Assembly: GCA_022315425.1 (NCBI GenBank)
Contig: JAIUPT010000024.1
Coordinates: 310,001 to 374,000, forward strand
Direction of reading: 5' to 3'
Source of the DNA: Pseudevernia furfuracea
Lineage: Eukaryota > Ascomycota > Lecanoromycetes > Lecanorales > Parmeliaceae
Length of the DNA: 64,000 nt
Shown: positions 1 through 10,738 of the stretch, piece by piece
Layout of the letters: every line of letters begins with the position of its first letter
How positions within the stretch are numbered: position 1 is the stretch's first letter
Program-made: the position numbers and the translations under genes
Notes under the pieces: model-generated
Database searches by the model: none
Seen by the model: only the letters and a program-made list of their open reading frames with translations
Told to the model about the DNA's origin: nothing

Positions 1-144
1 CTAGCTCAGCCCTACCCGGCTAGTGGCCTTGGCGCACCATGATACCTTCAGCATTCCACTGTACATAGACACCTTCATACTTGATATTCTATTCATTCTA
101 GAACACACCGTATATCACTCCGATATCACGTCTAGACTCTGACA
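1..144 (+). repeat. 5' LTR, truncated by window start
   Basis: Matches 1388-1531 over its whole visible length with scattered transitions, and ends GACTCTGACA. The first 24 bases of the LTR lie outside the window. No TGG-type primer-binding site follows it. Confidence 0.8.
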
Positions 145-398
145 TAATATCAAGTATCCAATTCTAGCCTGAGCATGCTATTATTGACTGTTGCTCACCT
201 GCTTACCTACCTGTCTGCTTAACATCATAGCGGAGGTATCTCGAAGAAATACCACTTGTTTGCCTGAGATTATTCAACTATCTCTCGCCTGCCCTGCCTG
301 CCTGCCTGCAGAGATATTTTGACTATCTCGTGCCTGCCCTGCCTACCTCTTCCGGTGTTGACTCTGCGGAGCACTGCAACAACACCCTACCTGACAAC

Positions 399-990
399 GA
401 CGTGAGCCTGCGACAATGGCATGTGTCTAGAACAAAGACACCAGAAAAATACCGATATTGGCCCTGCGGGGACGTTGAACAATATCACAGAAGAATATCG
501 ATGTTGGCCAACGAGGCACGGAAACAACATCGACGGGACGTGAGCCTGCGACAATGGCATGTGTCTAGAACGACACCAGAAGGATATCGATGTTGGCCAA
601 CGAGGCACGGAAACAACATCGACGGACGTGAGCCTGCGACAATGACATGTGTCTAGTACAAAGACACCAGAAAGATACCGATATTGGCCCTGCGGGGACG
701 TTGAACAATATCACAGAAGAATATCGATGTTGGCCAACGAGGCACGAAAACAACATCGACGGGACGTGAGCCTGCGACAATGGCATGTGTCTAGAACGAC
801 ACCAGAAGGATATCGATGTTGGCCAATGAGGCACGAAAACAACATCGACGGACGTGAGCCTGCGATAATGGCATGTGTCTAGAACAACGACATCAGAAAG
901 ATATCGATGTTGGCCAAGGAGGCACGAAAACAACATCGACGAACGTGAGCCTGCGATAATGGCATGAGACGTGAGCCTGCGACAATGGCA
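399..990 (+). repeat. Tandem array with alternating 138-bp and 88-bp units
   Basis: The motif GACGTGAGCCTGCGACAATG recurs at about 399, 537, 625, 763, 851, 942 and 967. Spacings are 138, 88, 138, 88, about 91 and 25, so the higher-order unit is 226 bp (399-624 and 625-850) followed by partial units. Each unit ends with a GATGTTGGCCAA...GAGGCACG block. Short open frames on both strands here are by-products of the repetition. It is less eroded than the other elements. Confidence 0.85.
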
Positions 991-1268
991 TTTGGAAAGA
1001 GAAAGTCTTTGAAGGGAAGCCCTTTAGTTTGGCCTAGCCATAGAAGATGAGAAGGATTCGATCTCTTTATTGAGCATGTCGACACGCGGAGTCACGTGGC
1101 GCTAAGCCGCATTGCGCTAGCCCATTCGAAATCAGCATGCGATTCGAACATTGCGTTTTTGGAAGATTTGGGCCTTCCAGAAAATGCGCCAAGACTCGAT
1201 TTTCCACCATGGCAAAACACGTTTCGAGCCACCATTTCTTCATTTCTTCACCGATTCTCTTCATTTGA

Positions 1269-1352
1269 GAACCCCTGCGACCGTATGACGTCATGCTCGC
1301 GACGAAACGTCACCGGCGGGAGGCTAGCCATGAGGACATGGCGATGTTTTGA
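1269..1352 (+). pseudogene. Relic of the C-terminal end of a gypsy polyprotein
   Basis: Reading from 1269 to the TGA at 1350-1352 gives 27 residues ending EASHEDMAMF, immediately before the polypurine tract. Fungal gypsy polyproteins often end with a short acidic tail like this just upstream of the 3' LTR. An in-frame stop lies at 1266-1268, so nothing longer survives. Assignment rests on position and tail resemblance, not on a catalytic domain. No protein function is expected. Confidence 0.45.
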
Positions 1353-1363
1353 GGAGGGGGTAG
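1351..1363 (+). promoter_or_regulatory. Polypurine tract of the short gypsy element
   Basis: GAGGAGGGGGTAG lies directly against the TGTCA start of the right LTR. This is the expected plus-strand primer site for reverse transcription. Confidence 0.7.
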
Positions 1364-1531
1364 TGTCATGGTTTCAGGCCAGCCCTACTAGCTCAGCCCT
1401 ACCCGGCTAGTGGCCTTGGCGCACCATGATACCTTCAGCATTCCACTGTATATAGACACCTTCATACTTGATATTCTATTCATTCTAGAACACATCATAT
1501 ATCACTTCGATATCACGTCTAGATTCTAACA
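1364..1531 (+). repeat. 3' LTR of the short gypsy element (168 bp)
   Basis: Begins TGTCATGG and ends TTCTAACA; the left copy ends CTCTGACA, so the 5-bp terminal inverted repeat TGTCA/TGACA is intact there and eroded here. Differences from the left copy are mostly C to T or G to A. Confidence 0.8.
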
Positions 1532-1745
1532 TTATCTCGTATTAAAAGAAGAACTTTCTAAAACTAAACTTCGATCGATTAATTAATATAAAGTATTTGA
1601 CTCTTATTTCATATTCGAAATCTTAAATTTAATATAATTCACGATCTCGTCTTTATTATCTCTAAGTTTATTAGAGTTTATAAAATTAACGACTTTTTAG
1701 ATCTTAAGACTTAATATAAACATTTTATTATAATAAAACAAGTAT
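1532..1745. other. AT-rich eroded DNA, no feature recognised
   Basis: Very AT-rich, with no open frame and no repeat partner that I can see in the window. Composition changes sharply near 1745, where Helitron sequence appears to begin. Confidence 0.5.
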
Positions 1746-1749
1746 AGGC

Positions 1750-1768
1750 CCATGAATTCAATTCATGA
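1750..1768 (-). other. Possible 3'-terminal Helitron hairpin
   Basis: CATGAATT-C-AATTCATG is a perfect 8-bp palindrome about 180 bp past the helicase stop codon, at the composition change. Helitrons carry a hairpin just inside the 3' end, but no CTRR tetranucleotide follows, so this remains a suggestion. Confidence 0.25.
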
Positions 1769-1946
1769 CGTGTTCTAAAAATTCAGTCATACTGAAAGTA
1801 AGCTCTAGCCCTAAGTCAAATCAGTCTCTGATTGTTATCTATGCGGCATTCGACTGCAATGACTATCATGCGATATCTACTCATTTGTCTATGTGTCTAC
1901 TATGCGATATTTGCCTCTCATATAATATCGATCTACTTTCACTACT

Positions 1947-4210
1947 ATGAACTCGCCTTCGATAGAAGAACTTGCTTAATGACCTTATTTCTAATACATC
2001 TCGCCGGTCGATTCGGCTGCTTTCTCGATAGCTCCTTGATAGTTACTATAGCTAGTTCATTCTTGCTGATGACCCTACTCAAGATCACATATAGCTAATC
2101 ATGGGCGAATATCTCGAGATAGAGAAATAGGTCGACGTGCTGCAATGACTGTCCTTGCGACTTGTTGATAGTTATACTAAAGGCCAGACGAACGAGGTAC
2201 TGAATTCGTCGAAAGGAAGCATATAGATCATTCGAATCCGGCGATATCAATGAAATCCGCGATATATAGTGGCGTTTATCGTTATGCTCGTCGTCGAGAA
2301 TACGGCAATCAAGTGTTTTCGTCTCAATGTGCTTGACTTATAGACGTGTATTATTGCATAGACTCATCGGCTGCTCTAAATTTCTCAGCAGCATAATCAC
2401 ACAGTTCTATTTCAACTTCAAATAATGCGATAAAAGAGAGAAGGATTCGAAGATATTCATTAATTCGATAGGAAGAAGAAAGTTATCTTCTTCATTGACG
2501 ACTTGATCGCGACTCTAACAGACGATCTTCACCTTAGAGAACTTATCAAGCATCTGAGCGTTAATGTAAGTCACGTTTTTATTGAGAGTGTAGAATATCG
2601 CTCTGAACGTGTAAAAATTAAATAATCGATGTGAATCGAGATCGCTGTAGATAGCATCAATCAATACAGTAATAAAGTTCTTAGTTAGTTAGTCAGTGAA
2701 TCAATCAACGATATGTTCATTGACGATACTTGCTGCGATCTTATTGTCTACGTCTAATAGACTCTAAGCGAATGTCTTCATATCAGCTCGTCCTTGGTCA
2801 GTCAGATTCGAATTTCGAAGTCGCATGTTTTCTGTTAGACTGAGGACTTAAATGCGACTTTAAAGAGATGACGCTCTGAGGATAGTCTGAGCAATGCGAT
2901 TAGATTCGGCGCTCTTAATGATCGAAAGTACTTGACGAAAGTCATCGCAGAAGCACGTGACGATTTCATCAAAGGGATCGATGTTCTTTCGAACGTTCTG
3001 AAGCATACGATCAACGATCTCGATATCATAGCGATTCTACATAGAAACCTCGTCTCAGAAGATGAGCTCAGTCACACGAAACAACTCAGCAAGATCAGAG
3101 TTTATTGATATATCACAGACGAACTGAGCGATAGAATTTAGAGGGATCTTGAATCGTGAGTGGGCGATACGATCACCTTAAAGAAGAATAAAAGCAATGC
3201 CTGAAGTAGTCATCGCTATGATCATCTTGAATTCATTGCGCACTCTTCGCAGCACGATATCTTGAAGTATAGTCTTGCTCGTACCCCCATAGCCATCAAG
3301 AAAGAAGAATTGACCGGTGACATTGATAATCGAGTTTCAAATAGCGTCAGTAGTCGTTGTTTGACCGTCGTTGAGACTATCTCACATCCCATTTCAATTA
3401 TTGATCTAATGATCGTATTCTTCGCGAAGGAAGCGATTGCGATCATTATTATGATATCGATCGTACTCTTGTTGATACCCCGATAGGTCAAAGTCGCTGA
3501 GACGTACATCTCTCGTGAAAATAATGTTGTTTTCTTTCAGACGAATTTCAATCAAATGAAGGCAGAAGTTCTCGACAATGACTTATCTGACGGGCGCATC
3601 GTTCGATAAAGGAAGGCCCTGATAGTGAGTCTGAAGGATATAAATGCAGTTATCGAATAGTCTATTTATATAGATTCGTTAGTTAAGAAGTTGATTAGAA
3701 ATGTAAGCAGAGTGAAATTGCGAGAGAGAAGACGACTGAGAAAGCTGTTTTACGGGTAAAAAAAGCTTAATTTGATCTTAGTGAGAGCGTTTTCAGAGTA
3801 AAATATCAAAACATCACACTCAAAAAGTTCTGAATGTTTTATAACATAAAATAGCGCGATATTCTTCTCACTTCGTAGTTTATTCAAGTATATACACATT
3901 ACGACATTAAAAGAAGTGATCTATATACCTCGTTCGATGCTTAATTCATAAGATCAAAGAGTCGCTGAGGTCACAATTAAGTAGAATCATAACGAATAGA
4001 CTTCGCAAGCATCGTCCGCCCTATCAGACACCTGCTTTCTTCAAGAATTGATCTCATTCGACGTTATTCTGAAGCAGATCTCTCGCCACACAGACATCAT
4101 GATAGATGAGAAGAACGGTGTCATTGAACGTCCGTAAGTCTTCGAATGATATAGGACTCGATATATTCAGAAGAAGATACCGCAGATAAAAGAGCTCGTC
4201 TGCATTTGAA
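1947..4210 (-). pseudogene. Helitron RepHel, C-terminal Pif1-type helicase part
   Basis: On the minus strand the helicase motifs occur in the right order despite many stops. These are the entry block FYLRYLLLN...SFEDLRTF (about 4210-4110), Walker A as FFLDGYGGTSKT (about 3300-3270), DEVSM, DFRQVL, LTENMRL (about 2835), VIMLLRNLEQPMSLCNNTRL, ITINKSQGQSLQ (about 2170-2130), and LYVILSRVISKNEL. The gene ends at a stop near 1947. The helicase would unwind donor DNA during rolling-circle transposition in the nucleus. Walker A reads GGTSKT where GGTGKT is usual, and the Walker B neighbour reads CDDFRQ instead of GGDFRQ. Both are G-to-A style damage. The gene continues upstream at 16056. It is inactive. 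Confidence 0.85.
4206..4210 (+). repeat. Target site duplication of C1, left (TTGAA)
   Basis: TTGAA abuts the TGTCA end of C1 and is repeated at 16051-16055. Confidence 0.9.
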
Positions 4211-4332
4211 TGTCAAGAATAGGTGATAGGACACTTAGTTGTTAACTATAGAATGCTACGAGAGTAAAGAGCGACTATGAGGATGCGCCTTAGCGCATCA
4301 CGTGACCATGTCACGTGACCCGAATTTTGACA
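4211..4332 (-). repeat. C1 3' LTR (122 bp)
   Basis: TGTCAAGAATAGG...TTTTGACA. It contains two nested hairpins, GATGCGC-CTTA-GCGCATC and CACGTGAC-CAT-GTCACGTG. The adjacent 4333-4347, read on the minus strand, is the purine-rich GCGAGCGAAGAGAAG tract. Confidence 0.9.
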
Positions 4333-4709
4333 CTTCTCTTCGCTCGCATACTCAAATATACGAAAACACGATTTTCGCACTTCGCGACGCAAGAACCCCA
4401 ATCGAGTTAGCGCGAAGTTCGATTCACAAAAGTGAAGAAATCAAGTTTTGAAAACGACTATATCAAATTCGAAGACATGTAAAAATTCGTTCTAATTCTT
4501 TATACAAAACTTTCATTTTTCGAAAAAAGACGATTTTTTGAAAGTTTTCTTTAAAATAGATCTAGTGCATATCAAATTTCTATCAAAACGAGGTCGGTGA
4601 ATATATGAGATAGTGAAAGAATACTAAAGATCTGGCGTTCACAGACAAGGTGAATAGCGTCACTTCTCTGAAACTAACGACTTCAGATTAAAAGCAAGAG
4701 CGCTGAGGG
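4333..4709 (-). other. C1 3' untranslated region
   Basis: Non-coding tail between the pol stop and the LTR, shared with all other copies of this family. C1 carries one copy of the AAGTT(C/T)TGAAAACGACTA segment that is tandemly duplicated in C2, C4 and C5. Confidence 0.7.
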
Positions 4710-5974
4710 TTAGTCTTTGACGCTGAGAGAATGTTCTGAGGCTGATTTCATCTCAAGGACATCGCGAAAGACAACGAATTTGTCGAGGCAGAGGGCTTTG
4801 ATGAGATCGTCGATTATTTGTTTATTCGTGAGTACGAATTACATATTCACGATGTCGTTATTGACTTTTTCACGCACGAAATAATGAGCGATATCAATGT
4901 GCTTAATGCGAATATGAAACTAAGCGTTCTTGACGAGGGCAATTGCGCTCTAATTGTCGTCGAAGATTATAATGACTTTCGAATTAGAGTCTCGAGGCCG
5001 CAGAAGTTGATTGAGAAGAGTTTTCAACTAAATAACTTCTTTAATAATCAACGTTTGATCGATATACTCGGCTTCGCAAGTGAATAACGCGACGATGACT
5101 TGACGCTTTAATGATTAGCTGATGACGCCGCTATCGACGTTGAATAGGTAGTCGAAGATAGATCTTCGGGTCGAGTCGTTAGCTCAATCGAAATCGATGT
5201 ATTCGATAAGGGCTTGAAGAGATTCTTTGTATACGAGTTCGTAGTGTATCGTGTTTCTAAGATATCGAAAGATTCGAATCACTGCATTTTAGTGTGTCTG
5301 GGTCGAATTGACTGAATAGCGACTGACAAGAGAGACAGCATAAACGATATTAGAACGAGTTTTTAGTATGACATACATGAGGGATTTCACGATAGATTAA
5401 TAGTTCTCGCATAGCTTTTTCGAAATAATATAGTTCTCTTTCGTAAATTATAGCTTACGATTAGTTTTTAGAGACGTAGAGACTACATTGAGACTTCAAT
5501 AATTAAAATGTTTTAAGAAACGAGTGATATAGACTGCTTGTCCCAGACGAAGAATATCGACGATACGATTTCTTTTAACGATCATGTCTAAATAATAGAC
5601 GTAAGGTCCTAAGTCGAACATGTGAAACTTGTCATTAAGGGCCTTTTTGATGCGCTGAATATCGATTTTGCTGAGATCGATAATTAATATATCGTTCATA
5701 TAGAGGGCTACAATAATGCTCTTCTTGACGTTCATAAAGATATTCTCGTTCGATTTAATAGATATTAATTCGAGTTTCTTTATGTACTTCGAGAAATGTT
5801 AATATCAAATTCTGAGAGATTGCTTGAGTTCATAGAGAGTCTTATTTAGCTTATAAACTTTAATGTCGTTCTTGCTGAAATCATCGAACTGTCGCACATA
5901 AATCGTCTCTTACACGTTACCGTAGAGAAAGACGATTTTAACGTTTATTTGTTTCACGTCTTAATTCAGAATCG
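4710..5974 (-). pseudogene. C1 pol 3' part: RT C-terminal half and RNase H
   Basis: Minus-strand reading gives the copia RT catalytic region (ALYMNDILII, about 5710-5680), then DLGPYVYYLDMIV and LGQAVYITRFLKHFNY (5735-5496). RNase H then runs to the terminal FVPTDKQMTD-like block and the stop at 4710. Copia RT normally has YVDD, so the first catalytic aspartate is asparagine. Numerous stops separate the open segments, of which 5496-5735 (79 aa) is the longest. The upstream part of the same gene resumes at 11504 beyond C2. Confidence 0.85.
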
Positions 5975-5979
5975 CTATT
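5975..5979 (+). repeat. Target site duplication of C2, left (CTATT)
   Basis: CTATT abuts C2 and is repeated at 11499-11503. Confidence 0.9.
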
Positions 5980-6102
5980 TGTCAAGAATAGGTGGTAGGA
6001 CACTTGGTTGTAAAACTATAGAATGCTACGAGAGTAAAGAGCGACTATGAGGATGCGCCTTAGCGCATCACGTGACCATGTCACGTGACCCGAATTTTGA
6101 CA
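5980..6102 (-). repeat. C2 3' LTR (123 bp)
   Basis: TGTCAAGAATAGG...TTTTGACA; nearly identical to 11376-11498, including both internal hairpins. Confidence 0.92.
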
Positions 6103-6117
6103 CTCCCCTTCGCTCGC
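6103..6117 (-). promoter_or_regulatory. C2 polypurine tract
   Basis: Read on the minus strand, GCGAGCGAAGGGGAG directly precedes the LTR start TGTCA. This is the expected plus-strand primer. Other copies carry eroded forms, GAAGAGAAG and GAAGAGGAG. Confidence 0.75.
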
Positions 6118-6209
6118 ATACTCAAAAATGCGAAAACACGATTTTCGCACTTCGCGACGCAAAAAACCCCAATCGGGTTAGCGCGAAGTCCGGTTCACAA
6201 AAGTGAAGA

Positions 6210-6275
6210 AACCAAGTTCTGAAAACGACTATGTCAAATTCGAACCAAGTTCTGAAAACGACTATGTCAAATTCG
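6210..6275 (-). repeat. 33-bp tandem duplication in the C2 3' region
   Basis: Two adjacent copies of a unit beginning AACCAAGTTCTGAAAACGAC. The duplication is also present in C4 (about 52545-52610) and C5 (about 59505-59570). It is absent from C1 and from 47525-47857, so it marks a subfamily. Confidence 0.85.
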
Positions 6276-6530
6276 AAGACATGTAAAAATCCGTCCTGGT
6301 CCTCCATACAAAACTTCCATTTTCCGAAAAAAGGCGGTTTTTTTTGAAAGTTTTCTTTGAACTAGACCTGGTGCACACCCAATTTCTACCAAAACGAGGT
6401 CGGTGGATACATGAGGGGGTGAAACAAGAAGCAGTGGAAGAAAACCGAAGATCTGGCGTCCATAGACAAGGTGAATAGCGTCACTCCTCTGGAACTGGCG
6501 ACTCCAGGTTAGAAGCAAGAGCGCTGAGGG

Positions 6531-6672
6531 TTAGTCTTTGACGCTAAGGGAATGTTCTGGGACTGATTCCACCCCAAGGGCATCGCGAAAGGCAACGAAT
6601 TTGTCGAGGCAGAGGGCTTTGGTGAGACCGTCGGTCATTTGTTTATCCGTGGGTACGAATTGCATGTCCAGT
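6531..6672 (-). pseudogene. C2 RNase H C-terminal remnant
   Basis: Minus-strand reading gives FVPTDKQMTDGLTKALCLDK followed by FVAFRDALGV and a stop at 6531. This is the typical C-terminal end of copia RNase H. It is joined near 6672 directly to the middle of RT (ESDESVFMDAKEGTTG), showing that the block between was deleted. Little mutation is visible in this remnant. Confidence 0.85.
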
Positions 6673-7608
6673 GGTGCCCTCCTTGGCGTCCATAAAGACA
6701 CTCTCGTCCGATTCGATGGGTACCAGTCCGAGTTCCTTCATGTACTCCGAGAAGTGCTGATACCAAATTCTGGGGGATTGCTTGAGTCCATAGAGGGCCT
6801 TATTCAGCTTGCAAACTTTGGTGCCGTCCTTGCTGAAACCATCGGGCTGTCGCACATAAATTGTCTCTTGGACGTTACCGTAGAGAAAGGCGGTTTTGAC
6901 GTTCATTTGTTCCACGTCCCAGTTCAGAGCCGCTGCCAGGGCAAAGATCGTCTTGTAACTCATGAACTTGACCACTAAGGCGAACGTGTCATGGTAGTCA
7001 CGACCCTCCTACTGTTCGAAACCTCGGATCACTCAGCGAGCCTTGTAGCGAGTGACTTCCTCAGCGAGGCCTCGCTTCACGGTGTAGACCCAGCGACCTC
7101 TCAGAATATGAGCACCTGGAGGCGCCTGGATCAGGCATCAAGTATTGTTGTTCATGAGAGATTTGTATTCGTCTTGCATGGCGAGCTCTCAGTGCATGCG
7201 GGAGAGTTGGTTGGAAATGGTCTGTTGATAGGTCGTCGGCTCGAAAATATTCGGCTTATTGACATGATTCGCCAGTAACGCAAAGGTCGCGAATGTCCCC
7301 GAGAGAGGGTCAGGTGATAGGTCTCGCAGGTTCGAAATCGTAGTGTCGGGATGGTCAAGGAGTACCCTTTGAATCGCACTTAGCTCGGGGTCTTCGCGAA
7401 CCATTTCGACGACAGTGGGGGAACGAGTTATTCTTTCGGCAGCTGGTGATGCAGCAATTGACCGAGAGGCCCGCGCGGACGCGGCCGATAATACGGCTCG
7501 TGCGGGGGACGAGGGCTTTGGTGTAGGCGCCTGCTTTTCAGCTGGCCATGGGAAATTTGACCTTGATCTATTTATTGCAGATGCAGATGCAGTCGTTGAG
7601 GGCTTCAT
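6643..7608 (-). pseudogene. C2 INT-RT linker and RT N-terminal half
   Basis: Two open segments. The first (7608-7189) is a proline, serine and alanine-rich linker followed by RT entry sequence. The second (6975-6643) reads FALAAALNWDVEQMNVKTAF, LYGNVQETIYVRQPDGF and LNKALYGLKQSPRIWYQ, the diagnostic fingers and palm of copia RT. Reading fails between them through stops and a frame change around 7000-7180. The catalytic YVDD that should follow is missing because of the internal deletion. This is the clearest copia signature in the window. Confidence 0.9.
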
Positions 7609-7692
7609 GATAAGGACAATGTCTTTCGAAATGTTAATAATACGCTATTCATCAAGTGCCTCCTCTACAACGAATGCTGGTACATGAAGACG

Positions 7693-9306
7693 TTATCGCT
7701 TGGTCGAGGACTCATAGATATCCGTTTTTCCTTCGAAGTTCACAATCAAGAAACGCTTCTCAACGAAGTGAACATCATTGACTCGAATAATCTTCTTCTT
7801 GATGAGATTATATAGGCGGAAAATAAACTCCTCTTCATACCCCAGAAGGACACACTTTTCGCTTTTATTCACGAGTTTCTTTTGAATACGCTTCAACGCA
7901 TAGACGATGAAATCAATCGTCCGCAGATGAAATAAAATGGGCTTTCGATGATGAAAAGCCTCAAATGACGTTACAATGATTCGAACGTTGGGGGACCGCA
8001 ACACCAAATAATTGATGATGATCACGATTTCAGATCAGAAAGACTTGTTAAGCTGGGAATTTAGCAGTATGGGATGCATCTTATACAGCAAGATCTACTC
8101 AAAACGTTCGACCGCCCCGTTCATTTCGAGATTCCTAGGTACAGTGAGCTCCTATCTGATTCCGCACTGAAGGAGATAATTCAAGAAGGCCTTAAACATA
8201 TACTCTCTCTCATTGTCGAGGCGAATACGACAAATCTTATAGTCTCGTGACTCTAGAAAGGCTTTGAAACGTAAGAACATGACAAACGTTTCATTCTTAT
8301 AACGAATACAGTACACTTCAGAGTAGAAGATGAAATCATTCTTAAATATCATAAAGTATCTGCAGTTATTGAATTCAGTAGGGGACAGAGACTCTACGAG
8401 ATCACTATAAACAAATTCGTCAGACTGCGTTTCTGACTCTGTGAGACTATCATGAGAGACAGCCTTCTGATGTCCCATAACACAGCATTCGCAGATGTAC
8501 TCCTCCGCAATGTCCTTGATGAAGTCCACCTCAACGACCATATTTGAGAGCTTGTTCAGATTGTTCTAACCCAAATGGCCCATGCGAGCATGTCAGAGTT
8601 GATGAATGAAATCCGAGAGCACACTATAGGCGGTCAAAGCATTGTTCCGACTCTGCCAGAGATCCAAAAAGAAGAGATCACGATTGCGAGTATCGATAAG
8701 CTTCAGATCGTTCTTAGTGAGAGTGCACTCTATCTTATAAAAGAAGACAGCGATGTCGAAGTTCAGAAGTTTATCGATCGAGAGAAGATTGACGCCTATA
8801 TCGGACATATGTAAGACATTTTATAGAGTGACTGTCACACACTCTTCCCTGATCACACAGTCGAGACTAATAATGTCACAGTCTTAGGGCTAAACTTCGC
8901 TCTCTTCGATGCCCTTAATCGATCGAAAATAGACCTTTTCGTAGGTGATGAACATCGAACGATTCGCGAAAGAATAACGAGAGCAGTCTGAATCTACGAC
9001 GACTCGAGTGAGGAGATTCACGAAATTCGCAGTCATGAGACTATGTTCGAGAGCTTTCGTGACGATTAGATTGATGACTTGATCATCAGCCGCATCGAGA
9101 ATATTGAAGTCGTTCGAGTTGACATTCGAATAGTGTATGGTGGAGTCCAGTTCCTTCAGGAAGGCATAGTTGATATTGAGATAATCGTTCTCCTCTGAAG
9201 CAGAGGCATTAAAAGACGTCTCTTCGATGCGCTTGCGCTTGTTGCTTGGGGGTTCATTCTCGAAGTCGAAGACCTTTATCTTCTTCTTCTTTTCCTCTTT
9301 CGTCAT
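7693..9306 (-). pseudogene. C2 protease and integrase
   Basis: Open pieces at 9306-8890, 8808-8593, 8541-8152 and 8025-7693. The protease site reads VVVDSDCSRYSFANRSMF, where copia proteases have DSG(A/C)S-H-M. The G to D and H to Y changes fit G-to-A and C-to-T damage. Integrase follows with its zinc module (HARMGHLG, then CECCVMGHQKA) and core blocks RLDNEREYM and NGAVERFE, the latter holding the catalytic glutamate. The region up to 7693 is the integrase C-terminal part, with KRIQKKLVNKSEKCVLLGYE. The gene is broken by several stops. Confidence 0.87.
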
Positions 9307-9339
9307 GAATTTCTCAGACTTGAGATGAGAAAACTTGAT

Positions 9340-10131
9340 TCAGCATTTGATAGGGGGATGTCTGAATTTGCGGTCAGCTGTCTTACACGAAGAACAGGTC
9401 TCACGATTGATGTTAGAGCCGCCGAGGTTGTTGAAAGCAGCTTGTTTGTCTTTGCTCTTATCGTTGCGAGCGACATATATGATTAGTTCTTCTTCTTTGA
9501 AGGAGATTCTAACTTCTTCGTTCACGGCGGCCACGATAACCTCTTGAAACTTGACGAACTTGTCCCCAAAGAGATTATGATTTTGAATGTAACTTGACTC
9601 GAACATGTCGTAAGAGTCATCAAGTCTCATAAGGAAAATTAGAATTCGCAGGGGCTTCGAAATGGCGAGGGATTTATGAAGGCTGATGATGTCGAAGGTG
9701 ACCTTACGAAAGTTTCTTTTATATTAACGAACTCCCCCTTCTTCAAGGGTGAGATCGAATATTCGACGCATCAGTTTTCTATAGAGATCCGTGTTCTTAG
9801 ACTAATAGTCCTTGATTAGGGCATCGAGCATGATCTGAGAGTCTTTATCGTCGAATTCGACTTCGACGAGTTCGCGATCGCTATTCTCGAGACGATGAAA
9901 GATAGCGATGTAGGCTCTATGACTGATGATCGCATTAAAGAAAACAAGGTTATTGAGCATCAATCAATTGTTGATATTCTGCTTCCATCGACGATACTCC
10001 AGGTTGGACTCCAAAATGACAATGAAGTTTAGGGGAAAAGCGCTTCCCTCTCCGAGGGGGTCAGTCGCTGAAACTGCTAGAGCTGACATGTTTCTTGCGG
10101 CGCCTTGTGCGCTTGATTCTCCGCCGGCCAT
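9340..10131 (-). pseudogene. C2 Gag with zinc knuckle
   Basis: Starts at the ATG at 10131 (MAGGESSAQG...) and can be followed with three in-frame stops or frame breaks to the stop at 9340. The C-terminal end has a zinc-knuckle-like CSSCKTADRKFRHPPIKC. The 96-residue C-terminal segment (9630-9340) is open. Gag would assemble the virus-like particle in the cytoplasm. In C1 and C5 the same start codon reads ATA, so C2 is the only visible copy that keeps this ATG. Confidence 0.75.
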
Positions 10132-10201
10132 AGATGCTGAGAATTACTGAGGAGGTTCCTAAGGGCGACACGTACGATGTGAATAGTGACGGCGATGGTG
10201 C

Positions 10202-10738
10202 TCAAACGAAAGACTCAGCTTGATAGGTGACTGAGGCGATAGGGGACGAAGGTCTTGAAGTCGAAGGAGCCGAAGTCGAAGAAGTGAGATTCAGAGAACT
10301 TTTGACACGAAGACCGAATAACTCAATGTTACTTGGGGCACTGAGAGTGTCTTCGCTGACTTCGAATTGAAAGTCGACACTGCTAACGTCCGCGAAAGCA
10401 GTGAGAGTGAAATAGGTGCTCTGATCTTCGTCAGAGTTCTCGAGAGTCTTATCGATACCTAACAACTTTTGTTGTTAATCTTCGAGTTCTTACACGAGAA
10501 ATGAGAAGTGCTTGTGCTTGAATCTTCGATAGATACGAACGATATTGTTGAGATGAAAGGTACTTAGAGGCAAGGAAGATTTGAATTGATCTGGTTTTCG
10601 CTGAGACTGTATCGAAGACAATTGCTGAAGACGTGCAGATCTTCGAAGGGGAATGACGTTCTTCTTATGCTGAGTCTTCGGTAGGGACTCGAATTCAGAA
10701 TAGTCGCTTCGATGGCTGTCGTCGTGAAATGAAGTCAT
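10202..10738 (-). pseudogene. C2 ORF1, unknown product upstream of gag
   Basis: From the ATG at 10738 (MTSFHDDSHRSDYSEF) an about 178-codon frame runs to 10202 with two in-frame stops. It has a basic stretch (RRSARLQQLS), a likely helical segment, and a serine, threonine and proline-rich end. The frame is conserved in C1 (from 15304) and C5 (from 54179), which argues that it was once translated. I do not recognise it. It may be the N-terminal part of Gag joined by readthrough, or a small separate protein. Confidence 0.55.

Larger units (their letters stand above)
1..1531 (+). mobile_element. Short non-autonomous Ty3/gypsy-type LTR element (5' LTR cut by window edge)
   Basis: Two direct repeats that align base for base in register (1-144 and 1388-1531) flank about 1.2 kb of internal DNA. 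The right copy is complete and begins TGTCA and ends TGACA or its eroded form. It follows a GAGGAGGGGGTAG polypurine tract, the usual 3' end of a fungal gypsy element. The interior has no reverse transcriptase or integrase. It holds a tandem array and a short relic of the end of a pol reading frame. I infer a deletion derivative mobilised by a full gypsy element. The left target duplication lies outside the window, so TSDs cannot be checked. Confidence 0.75.

Noticed and set aside
399..990. Regular repeats resembling a CRISPR array
   Set aside because: Units are 138 and 88 bp and similar along their whole length, without short repeats separating unique spacers; the context is a fungal LTR element.
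1531..1765. Precise 3' end of the Helitron at the palindrome near 1750
   Set aside because: No CTRR tetranucleotide or A-T insertion junction could be found, so the exact terminus was not called.
6538..6978. 146-aa plus-strand open frame over C2 pol
   Set aside because: It overlaps the clear copia RT signature on the minus strand and has no recognisable content.
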